64,000 nucleotides of DNA, taken from positions 189,684,031 to 189,748,030 of the forward strand of contig NC_088201.1 of assembly GCF_037126465.1 (NCBI RefSeq), read 5' to 3'. Below are positions 55,631-63,054 of the stretch, in pieces. This DNA is from Ornithodoros turicata. Its lineage: Eukaryota; Arthropoda; Arachnida; Ixodida; Argasidae. A program made the translations under genes and the position numbers. Below the pieces are notes generated by a model. It did no database searches and was not told the origin of the DNA. It saw only the letters and a program-made list of their open reading frames with translations. Numbering within the stretch: the stretch's first letter is position 1; the number at the start of each line of letters is the position of its first letter.

Positions 55631-56506
55631 ACTGCTGGCAGCTGGGTTGTCATTGGGCCCTTGGTTCAGAAGAACGTAATCTGATTCTTTGGTTTTTGCA
55701 ATCGTTCCATACGTAGACATCATTATTGATCCACAGTTTATCGTTACTGAGAGTAACTTAGCTCCGTTTTGCTTGTCACCTCTAGCACTCTCCCAAAGTA
55801 GTTTACGTTTACGTAGCGTGTCCTTTGAGTAATCATTCTGTATAGATATATCGGTACCTTTCAGCTTCCTGGTACTACTGAGGATGCACTGTTTCTCGTT
55901 GTAATCTTGCAAGTACAAAATAATCGGTCTGTTTGGACGCTGTTTGCCCAGACGATGTAGACGTGCAATTGACGACACGGGCACTTGCATCTTGTCTAAA
56001 AACAGCTCTTGTACAATTTTCGTCTTAAGTTCTTGTGGTGTTTCAGCTACACTCTCCGGAATCCCGAAGATTACGAGATTGTTCCTTCTGCTCCTGTCCT
56101 CTAAATTTACAATGGTCTGCTTCTGGCTTACAGTAAGCGCTTCCAACTTCCGTATTTGTTCTTCAAGATCCGGTATTTTATCCGTCATTTCCTTCAGTGA
56201 CACAACTGTAGCTTCAATGCTGGTGATTTTTGCATTTAGCCCTTCAATGTTCTCATTAATCTTCTGTATATCGTTTTTAATTTCCCTCTGACCCTCAAGA
56301 AGCCTCTGGAACATCTCATCTATCCCAGGGCCCGGGTTAACCTCGACATCGCCACATAGCAACAGTTTACAAGTCAAAAAGCAATCTCTTGCAATCAAAC
56401 AATAGTACGTAGGGGACGGCAGCACGACCAGAAACCTATCGTCGCTACGAACAGAATATGGATAACTAACCTGTATCAAAATGAAGATATTTCTGGTTAG
56501 GCACAT
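55622..56506 (-). CDS. G ORF1: 2A motif followed by coiled-coil RNA-binding protein (intact)
   Basis: The ATG at 56506 (MCLTRNIFILIQ) is chosen because the same start occurs in each monomer. The frame is also open further upstream to 56740. The first 59 residues are hydrophobic and Cys-rich and end in LLLCGDVEVNPGP (56365-56327), matching the 2A ribosome-skipping consensus D(V/I)ExNPGP. Skipping before the last Pro would release the leader. Downstream come a coiled coil (about residues 62-140, ending LEDRSRRNNLVIFGIPE) and an RRM-like region (ARLHRLGKQRPNRPIILYL). The stop TAA is at 55622. ORF2 follows in the -1 frame. Confidence 0.85.
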   Translation of the reverse strand: MCLTRNIFILIQVSYPYSVRSDDRFLVVLPSPTYYCLIARDCFLTCKLLLCGDVEVNPGPGIDEMFQRLLEGQREIKNDIQKINENIEGLNAKITSIEATVVSLKEMTDKIPDLEEQIRKLEALTVSQKQTIVNLEDRSRRNNLVIFGIPESVAETPQELKTKIVQELFLDKMQVPVSSIARLHRLGKQRPNRPIILYLQDYNEKQCILSSTRKLKGTDISIQNDYSKDTLRKRKLLWESARGDKQNGAKLLSVTINCGSIMMSTYGTIAKTKESDYVLLNQGPNDNPAASSYE

Positions 56507-57092
56507 CCTTCTGTGGCTGCCGTCCCCACTGAAGTGATCTCGCTGTGGTGGCGTCTTTATATACTTTTCGGTCGTTGTACAGGATAAGATAAGCTTAGTA
56601 TCGTCGAGTACGTGCGTAGTAACATCCTGCCTAGAACACGTGTCAGCATTGCGAATTCCAGATTCCGAGCTGTTGTTCCGAATGTATGTGTAGCTCCATT
56701 TTGCGGCTGGTAGCACAAAATTGCAGGTTGCTATGCCCAAGCGCGGCTGCGATTTGTATCAAAATGAAGATATTTCTGGTTAGGCACATCCTTCTGTGGC
56801 TGCCGTCCCCACTGAAGTGATCTCGCTGTGGTGGCGTCTTTATATACTTTTCGGTCGTTGTACAGGATAAGATAAGCTTAGTATCGTCGAGTACGTGCGT
56901 AGTAACATCCTGCCTAGAACACGTGTCAGCATTGCAAATTCCAGATTCCGAGCTGTTGTTCCGAATGTGTAGCTCCATGTTGCGGCTGGTAGCACAAAAT
57001 TCCAGGTTGCTATGCCCAAGCGCGGCTGCGATCTGTATCAAAATGAAGATATTTCTGGTTAGGCACATCCTTCTGTGGCTGCCGTCCCCACT
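56472..57092 (-). repeat. Tandem 5' monomers (about 280 bp x 2.2) of element G
   Basis: TGTATCAAAATGAAGATATT starts at 56472, 56755 and 57034, giving periods of 283 and 279 bp and a third partial unit of about 58 bp. Each full unit contains TTTATATACTTTTCGG (a TATA-like motif on the + strand reading) and AAGATAAGCTTAGTATCG. Tandem promoter monomers are known from the 5' ends of some LINEs. Each monomer includes the MCLTRNIFILIQ start region of ORF1, so alternative starts are possible. Confidence 0.85.
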
Positions 57093-57480
57093 TTTGGCAG
57101 TAGAAATAGATTAAGGTGAAGTTCAGCAGTGGAAGAAGACAACACTTCGAAGAGCGCTAAATGGATGGCGCTGGAGGTCATCCGAAACAACATGGCGGCT
57201 CAGTGTCGATACTCTGAAGCTTATTTAGTGACTCTAACTACAATGCGTCTACATGTCAATTATGCAAATAACCACGACATGCACGATGCTTGCCCTTGTG
57301 CCATGGATCCAAAACAAGCGAACTTCAGCACCTCCACCACTTCAACCATTACATTCTGCACCCAACCATCTTCCACCCATTTCCCCACCCAAATTGTCAC
57401 CGTCAAGTCATAGTACAGTTGGACATCCTCATAGCCCTGGCCGATCTCCCTTGGGGCTAATGGCCATTCTCCGTGGGACG
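57093..57480. other. Foldback arm right of G and 3' end of element L
   Basis: 57170-57237 is the inverted partner of 52621-52701. From about 57260 a C/A-rich stretch (ACCACTTCAACC, CCACCCATTTCCCCACCC) and GGCCATTCTCCGTGGG lead to the H2B lysine codons, and is taken as the 3' end of L. No gene. Confidence 0.5.
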
Positions 57481-57786
57481 AAGAAGAAGAAGAAGAAGCG
57501 CAGGAGGAAGGAGAGCTTCAGCATCTACATCTACAAAGTCCTGAAGCAGGTACATCCGGACGCGCGCGTTTCCAGCAAGGCCATGTCCATCATGAACAGG
57601 TTCGTGAACGACATCTTCGAGCGCATCGCTGCCGAGTCCTCGCGCCTGGCGCACTACAACGTGCGGTCGACCATCACCAGTCGGGGGATACAGACCGCCG
57701 TGCGCCTGCTGCTGCCCGGCGAGCTGGCCAAGCACGCCGTGTCCGAAGGTACCAAGGCCGTCACCAAGTACACGAGCTTCAAGTAA
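57481..57786 (+). pseudogene. H2B: Histone H2B, C-terminal three quarters (globular domain to stop)
   Basis: It starts in the Lys run ([12 protein letters not shown]) and covers the whole histone fold: [70 protein letters not shown] and [11 protein letters not shown], stop 57784-57786. Differences from the near-invariant metazoan sequence include N-R-F for N-S-F, N-V-R for N-K-R, R-G-I-Q for R-E-I-Q and D-A-R-V for D-T-G-I. These suggest relaxed constraint after the gene was broken. With the pieces at 35630-35668 and 48026-48082 it completes one H2B gene. An ATG at 57460 in element L could prime an artificial frame, but that is probably coincidental. Confidence 0.95.
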
Positions 57787-57819
57787 GCTGCGGTTCGACC
57801 ACCACCCAGAACAACCAAA

Positions 57820-57835
57820 GGCCCTTTTCAGGGCC
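57820..57835 (+). terminator. Histone mRNA 3' stem-loop of H2B
   Basis: GGCCCT-TTTC-AGGGCC, preceded by ACCAAA and followed by ACCCC, is the canonical 6-bp stem and 4-nt loop bound by SLBP in replication-dependent histone mRNAs. It starts 33 nt after the H2B stop. A purine-rich AAAACAAAAAAGCTCTT at 57876-57893 is a candidate downstream element for U7 snRNA. Confidence 0.95.
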
Positions 57836-57893
57836 ACCCCAAATGCTTTCCGCAGGGGCAGAGCGTTCTTGCGTGACATGTAGAAAACAAAAA

Positions 57894-58155
57894 AGCTCTT
57901 CTGTGTGTGTGTGTGTCTGTCTGTCTGTCTGTGCGCGCCTGACTCTTTGCTTTTCTTTATTTATATATGTATTTATTTACTGGTGTGCTCTCTTTTCTTT
58001 CCTGGGCGCCGTTTTGTGTGGTGCGACGCCACGGCAGAGTAATAGTAATACTAAAAAGAGAGAGAGCGACATAAATAAATTAGCAGACAAGCGGGAGTGA
58101 TGGAGGAAAAACAAATCAATCAATCAATCAATGACTAGGAAAAAATGAAAAGGAT
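57894..58155. other. Spacer between H2B and 5S with simple repeats
   Basis: Contains a (TG)n/(TC)n run at about 57901-57935, TTTATTTATATATGTATTTATTTA near 57956, and (AATC)n at 58108-58130. No gene seen. Confidence 0.6.
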
Positions 58156-58273
58156 GTCATCAGCACTCGGTGTTCCCAGGTGGGAACCCTCCCAAGTACT
58201 GACCGACCCCAATGCTGCTTAGCTTCGTTGATCGGACGAGAACCGGTGTATTCAGCATGGTATGGCCGATGAC
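58156..58273 (-). rRNA. 5S rRNA: 5S ribosomal RNA gene
   Basis: The minus strand gives a 118-nt 5S sequence. The 5' end GTCATCGGCCATACCATGCT pairs with the 3' end GTGCTGATGAC. The conserved blocks GAATACACCGGTTCTCGTCC, GATCAACGAAGCTAAGCAGC (box A region) and CAGTACTTGGGAGGG...CCTGGGAACACC (box C region) are present. TTTT and TTTTTT runs follow within 20 nt, a Pol III terminator. GGGTTCCCACC differs slightly from the usual GGGWGACCGCC in the C box, so function is likely but not certain. It lies between H2B (+) and the H2A/H4 fragment (+), in the opposite orientation. Confidence 0.95.
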
Positions 58274-59560
58274 GAGAGGGCATGCTTAACTGCACTAGTT
58301 GTATCGTGCGCACGCGGACGAGCGCAGTTGAACGCGCTTTTGTTGAACAAAGAAGGATGCCAGTGAAAAGGTTAGCCAGCCTTGCGCTTAACACCTTGCG
58401 CATTTCCATCGCGCTTTGGTTGTCCCTGCGCGTGGTTACTTTGGTATTTCGGCGGAGAGATAAACGGAGCAGCTCGCGCCTCGTTTGTGAGGCTACTGCA
58501 TGGTTACGTGGAATGATAACCGCTGTCATGATAGTGACGATAATACTAACAACGACAATAACAAGAAAGAGAGAAGCGGCTGTCCTACCTTGCGGTTTTC
58601 GGAGGGAATGGGACGGACGGAAAAATAAATATATAAATGAATAAACAAACTAACTAACTAACTAATAAATAAATAAACAGACAGACAGACAGACAGAACA
58701 GTAAAGCGAGTACATGCCGCAGACGACACGGGCATTCCGCCGATGCCGGCTGGCGCAGCCAGGCCTCCGCAGCTCTCCGCATTTGCGGCAGTAGAAAAGT
58801 AAAATCGTGTCATAGTCACTTGGTATTACGTCGTTAGGCATCATGACCGATGCCCATTGGCCGAAGGAGGATGCGCGCTCTGGGATTGGTTGATAAAGTT
58901 TCGAAATATCGGACAGCTCACTTTTCGCGGGCAGTCTGGGCAGTCGGCCAGGCGGGCAGCTCCAAGCAAGGTCGCTGCGTCTCCGCGGCTCGCCGATGTC
59001 GGTTGATCACAACGACCAAAGAGGAAGTGTATGCTCGGGTTTGTTCGTGAGTTATAGTGACTCTGGCCATGTATTGATCTCCGATAAAGTGTCAACCTAC
59101 GGACATTCTTGCCGGGTCGGAACTGTAATGCTTGGTGAGCTGACGCCTGAGGAACACTTTCGAGCGCTGTCGCATTTTCAAATACAGTGAGTAAGAGGAG
59201 AGTGTTCGTAACGACAAAAGTATTTCCTGTGACTGTGTGACCTACGGTGCATTGCCAGAATGAGAAGAAGATGCTCATCTGTGAAACACACGCACTCGCG
59301 GACTTCGCTCGCCTCCAGAAGTAGACTGTTTGTGTTCTTTGCAAGCTCGAACTTGGTTTGGTTGCTGTCTATTCAAGGAACGAAACGTCCTGTACGCACG
59401 GTGAATATATCAGTCAAACATTTAAGTTTATACGTTGCATCAATATATATGTATTTAGACTATAAAAACGTCCTAGTTACTTTGGAATCACGTGCGCCAG
59501 CTATGAAAACCAGTAGAAGTCAATGGCAGCCAGGGCCGGCCGAAAGCCGAGCCAAACTGA
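58274..59560. other. Spacer between 5S and the H2A/H4 promoter
   Basis: No supported gene. Contains (TAAC)n, (AAAT)n and (CAGA)n simple repeats at about 58640-58697. CCAAT-type boxes lie near 58856 (CCCATTGGCC) and 58883 (GGGATTGGTTG). ORFs here are short and unconvincing. Confidence 0.5.
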
Positions 59561-59806
59561 GAGGTTGCTGATTGGTTGGCTGCTAGGCATCACGACGCAT
59601 TTTCGTTGGTCGTATGTCCAGTGTTGCCTGAATTATCTCAAACTATGGGCTGTATGGGGAGCTGTGAGCGCGGGGCGCAGCATTTTGCGGGACGCGCGAG
59701 CTGTCTCCCCATTGGCCAGAGAGGCGTCTCCGTCGTGGCCGGCGCGCGAGCGCCGTATGCAAGCATCAGTCAGTCGCTCGCTCACATTCCAGCAGAGGTA
59801 GCAGAT
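59561..59806 (+). promoter_or_regulatory. Probable H2A/H4 promoter and leader
   Basis: The 245 bp upstream of the histone ATG contain repeated CCAAT-type motifs (TGATTGGTTGG at 59569, CGTTGGTCG near 59604, CCCATTGGCCAG at 59708), a GC-rich segment (GCGGGGCGCAGC) and TATGCAAGCAT (59756), close to the octamer ATGCAAAT used in histone promoters. The leader ACATTCCAGCAGAGGTAGCAG precedes the ATG at 59807. No strong TATA box was found. This is inference from motif content. Confidence 0.5.
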
Positions 59807-59836
59807 ATGTCAGGCAGAGGAAAAGGCTTAGCTTAG
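59807..59836 (+). pseudogene. Histone H2A or H4 N-terminal fragment, interrupted after seven codons
   Basis: ATG TCA GGC AGA GGA AAA GGC reads MSGRGKG, the shared start of arthropod H2A (MSGRGKGG) and many H4 proteins. The sequence then departs: TTAGCTT and AGTACCGC (59835), the 5' terminus of Tx1-like element M, giving L-A-stop. H2A is slightly favoured because many arthropod H4 genes begin MTGRGKGG, but this is not decisive. The rest of the gene would lie beyond element M, outside the window. The CCAAT-rich upstream DNA supports a genuine histone start. Confidence 0.75.
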
Positions 59837-60040
59837 TACCGCGCCTGGTTTTGACGAGTGTTGTGTAGCGCTTCGGCGCCTCCTGTGTCCCCCCCTGTGT
59901 TTGTGTGTTTGTGTCAGTGCAGTGTATCATCTCCTATCGGATAGCATTGCTGTAAGGTAAGCGAGTACCTCTTCGGAGGGTACTGGCCTTGAACTAGCTG
60001 CGCGCGCGGGCGGGTTTTTTCCGCTCGGGCGAAGGACAGC

Positions 60041-61378
60041 ATGGCGGCGCCAAGGACGCCGGCGCGTTTCACGAACCGCGAACGTGTGTTCGCGGCGTAC
60101 CTTCCGCGCGGCTTGGAGACGGACGATTTAGGTTTGGCGCTCTCCACGCGTTTTGTAACGGGGGCAATCAGCGGGGTGCAAGCCCTCGGTCGGGGCCGTC
60201 ATGAAGTGGAAGTCACCTCCGCTGAAATGGTGACCAAAATCCTGGAGGCCCCCCTAGTTTCAATAAAGGGCAAGGAGGTAAAGCTCCATTTCATTGGGTC
60301 ACGGATGAAGGAAGTCCTCATCATGTACTTCCCACTTGATGCGCCTCGAGGACATGCGCGCAACTCCCGCGCGGGATTTGGCACTGTTCACGAGGTGACC
60401 GAGGTCATGCACAAGAAGTTCAAATGGCGCACGGGCCATCTCCGTGTTGTCATGGATATGGCCAAGCCTGTGCCGAACTTCTTGCGCATCGCGCAATGGA
60501 CCGTACAGGCCGAGTACACGGGCGTGCGACGCTTTTGCAGGCGCTGCTCGTTGGAGGGTCACATCGCGGTCCAGTGTACGACCGTGAAATGCGTTCGTTG
60601 CGGAGTATTTGGGAACGGGGAGTGTTCCGCCGCCTGCCCACGCTGCGGGGCAGACCACGCAGTTAGTCAGTGCCGTCGGTGCACGTTTGCGTCGCTAGCC
60701 GGCTACACGCGTGCGGCTGTTCCTGATCTGCCCGTGGAGGAGGAGGAGCAATCCCCTAACCCTGTGTCCCCCCCTGAGTCGGATGACTTGTCCGCTACCA
60801 TGGATCGTACCCGTGAGGAGACGCCAGAGGAGACCCCAAGCGCCGAGGAGCCCGCCGCCCTGCCAGCCGGTACCAGCGCCGAGGACTTCCCCGTGCTTCC
60901 CTCCCCCGATGCGTCAGCTGTCGTGTCCGCCGAGGAGAATGCGGTGGAGCCACCTGCTCCCGCCCCCGTGATCGCCGAGACAGCTACGGTGGAGCCGCCT
61001 GCTCCCGCAGCTGAGGAACCCGTCGTCGCCAAGGAGACAGAGGACGTTGCACCCGCCGTGGTCGAGCCCCCCGCTCCCGCCCAGGAAGATGCGCAGTCAC
61101 CCACCACGAAGTCGTCGCGCAGGCGCGTCAGAACCAAGCGCCGTCGCTCCCCTCCCGCCGTGGATGATTCACCGGCCTCGCCAGCTGAGTCGTCTGCTAC
61201 GGACAGCGCGGGGCTACCCCAGAAATTGCGCGCGGTGCGGACGTGCGGACCGCCGCGGGCGATAACTGTGATGCTTGCGAAGGCGTCTGTATATACGCTA
61301 GCACGTACGAAGAGACGGAAAGCAGCTCAGAGTCGAGTTCCGACACTGAAACCTGCTCTTCGCACGAATAAAATCTAG
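60041..61378 (+). CDS. M ORF1: Tx1-like gag with Cys-rich knuckles (intact)
   Basis: An uninterrupted frame of 445 codons from ATG 60041. Residues 1-160 form the Tx1-type N-terminal domain (RVFAAYLPRGLETDDLGLAL, GVQALGRGRHEVEV, VLIMYFPLDAP, KPVPNFLRIAQW). Cys-rich clusters follow at about residues 165-215: CRRCSLEGHIAVQC, CVRCGVFGNGEC and CPRCGADHAVSQC. The C-terminal half is Pro/Ala/Glu-rich (repeated VEPPAPA) and ends with basic runs (SSRRRVRTKRRRS, RTKRRKAAQ) that may be nuclear signals. GC content is higher than in neighbouring elements. Confidence 0.85.
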   Translation: MAAPRTPARFTNRERVFAAYLPRGLETDDLGLALSTRFVTGAISGVQALGRGRHEVEVTSAEMVTKILEAPLVSIKGKEVKLHFIGSRMKEVLIMYFPLDAPRGHARNSRAGFGTVHEVTEVMHKKFKWRTGHLRVVMDMAKPVPNFLRIAQWTVQAEYTGVRRFCRRCSLEGHIAVQCTTVKCVRCGVFGNGECSAACPRCGADHAVSQCRRCTFASLAGYTRAAVPDLPVEEEEQSPNPVSPPESDDLSATMDRTREETPEETPSAEEPAALPAGTSAEDFPVLPSPDASAVVSAEENAVEPPAPAPVIAETATVEPPAPAAEEPVVAKETEDVAPAVVEPPAPAQEDAQSPTTKSSRRRVRTKRRRSPPAVDDSPASPAESSATDSAGLPQKLRAVRTCGPPRAITVMLAKASVYTLARTKRRKAAQSRVPTLKPALRTNKI

Positions 61379-61427
61379 CCCCTGCTGTACTCCTGTACTT
61401 ACTGTCCCGCTGTTATTTTTTCTTTTT

Positions 61428-63054
61428 ATGGCCGGTAGTTTAAATATTGTTACTTTTAACGTAAGGGGTCTCACCCGTCCGGCCAAACAGCTCGAAATTT
61501 TAAATGAGGCGTGCGTCTTACATACTCACATCATCTGTGTTCAGGAAACCTTTTTTTAGCTCTCGACGCCAAATGCGGCTACTGGATAAACGTCACGGTA
61601 CTAAGTCATATAGGACTCTCGGCTTTGCCGGGAGGCAGGGGTATTATTCTTATGCCCCACTGTGGGGTTAAAGTGATTCGGCACGCTCGCGATTCCGACG
61701 GGCGTGTCGTCTGGATTGACACTTCAAGCGGCCTGCGGATTGTTTGTATATACGCCCCGAACCGCGGACCGCAACAACGCGAATTTTTTGCCAGCTTGGA
61801 TAACTATTTTGTTGGGGCCTCACGTCTCATTTTGGCGGGAGACTTCAACTGTGTTACCGAGCGCGGCCTAGACATTTCTCGTTCTCGTCATCGCTTCTGG
61901 CGTGCTGGCAGCCGCCCTCTCACTACCCTGATAGAGAGCCTGGATCTGGTGGACGTGTGGTGGACACTGCACTCCGCTTCGCCAGGTTTTACGTGGAGTG
62001 GCAGGGGTGCGGCTACGCGCATCGACCGCTTTTACATCTCACGCAACATCCCAGTGAATCAGGCACGCATTGACGCCCAACAGTCAGCACACAGTGACCA
62101 CGCCATGTTGTTGGTATCTTCGGGTGGTGCACTTCGCAGACCACGGGGCATGGGATGTTGGAGGCTCAATCCGAAGCTGTTGGACGAGAAATACGTACGC
62201 GCGAACATTGAACAGGCCATGTGGCCCTTTTTACAGGAACCGCTCACCCCATCATCATGGGACGCACTAAAACTGGCCGTGAAATCAGCCGTTACCACTG
62301 CAGGCCGGGAACTAGCGCGGCGCGCAAGGAAGGACATCATCGCCGTCGGTGACGCGATTGTGCTCCTCTACAAGCCTAGGTCTGGTGGCCCGGGCATGCC
62401 CGAAGCCATCCAGAGGCTCCGCACCAAGCTACGTCCTCTCCTACACCAGCAATGGGACCGCTTTGAAGCATCGCAACGCACGGAACAGTGGGAGCGCGAA
62501 GCCTTTTTGGTCGCGCACGTTACTCCGCCGCCGCCTCGGCCAAGAGGCTACCCCTCTCACCAGTGTCATTGACCGCGCCGGCCACATCGCCGACGAGCCG
62601 TCAGCTGTGGTCGACGCATGCGCAGACTTTTACCGACGCCTCTACACCGCCGGCGCAGCCAGCCCTGGGGGATTCCCCTTTCTCCCTCCGCGCGAGGAGC
62701 CGAATGTTGCCGATGGTGACGTCACGCTCGGGGAGTTGCGAGCAGCGGCCGTGCGCTTGGCTCGGACGGTCTCCCGCCGGAATTTGACCTTCGGTTCTGG
62801 AGCGTCCTCGGAACGGCTTTCACCACGCTTGTGAACGCCTGCCTTCGGGCGGGAGCCCTCCCGCCGTCGATGTCTGAGGGACTTATTACCCTCCTCTGCA
62901 AGGACCAGTCAAAGCGCATAGATTTGCGAGCGTGGAGGCCTATTACTCTGCTCAACGCAGATTATAAGGCCATCGCCAAATGTTTTGCGTGGCGCCTCCA
63001 GCCAGAACTCCCCGTCATCCTCGGCAACAGCCAAGCTGCCTGCATGGAAGGACG
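61428..63054 (+). pseudogene. M ORF2: APE and start of reverse transcriptase, frameshifted and truncated
   Basis: The ATG at 61428 gives LNIVTFNVRGLTRPAKQLEIL and IICVQETFF, then a stop at a T-run (about 61552). APE continues one frame over: PGGRGIILMPH, IYAPNRGPQQREFF, LILAGDFNCVTE, ATRIDRFYIS and SHSDHAMLLV-type wording (HSDHAMLL). The linker ends at 62572. The RT N-terminal part is in other frames: LTSVIDRAGHIADEPSAVVD, ADFYRRLY, MSEGLITLLCKD and LRAWRPITLLNADYKAIAK, then QAACMEGR at 63053. YxDD is not reached before the LTR element. GDFNC and ITLLNADYK are L1/Tx1-type. Confidence 0.8.

Larger units (their letters stand above)
52711..57092 (-). mobile_element. Element G: full-length CR1-type retrotransposon with 2A motif and intact ORFs
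   Basis: On the minus strand it has 2.2 tandem 5' monomers (57092-56472), ORF1 (56506-55622), ORF2 (up to 55630, down to 52929), a 3' region of about 180 bp and an A/T-rich (TAAA)n tail, seen as ttatttatttattta near 52722-52745. No RNase H. Both ORFs are open over their full length, unlike nearly every other element here, so it is the youngest or best-preserved insertion. It lies between two inverted DNA arms within the 3' region of element L. Confidence 0.85.
48083..57480 (+). mobile_element. Element L: I/Jockey-group retrotransposon splitting H2B in the lysine run, carrying element G in its 3' region
   Basis: It starts GTGTGCCGAAAAGC directly after H2B AAG codons. ORF1 (48283-49348) and ORF2 (49341-52257) overlap at ATGGATAG. 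No RNase H follows the RT. The 3' region is split by inverted-repeat DNA (about 52560-52710 and 57093-57256) and the CR1 element G. It resumes at about 57260 and ends ...GGCCATTCTCCGTGGG before ACGAAGAAG of H2B. GGACAAGAAG (left) and GGACGAAGAAG (right) are compatible with an imperfect target duplication. Where L ends and the foldback DNA begins is uncertain. Confidence 0.75.
59828..63054 (+). mobile_element. Element M: Tx1/L1-like retrotransposon inserted in H2A/H4
   Basis: It begins at or just before AGTACCGC (59835), the same terminal octamer as elements X and B. It has a leader (to 60040), an intact ORF1 (60041-61378) and ORF2 from 61428, broken by frameshifts and by an LTR element at 63055. 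ORF1 N-terminal wording matches B ORF1. The 3' end lies outside the window. Confidence 0.8.

Noticed and set aside
57253..57480. N-terminal extension fused to H2B (open frame from 57253)
   Set aside because: The upstream part is retroelement 3' DNA that happens to be open; the real H2B start is at 35630.
58640..58700. Centromeric or telomeric repeats
   Set aside because: Only short tetranucleotide runs of mixed type, with no telomeric TTAGG array.
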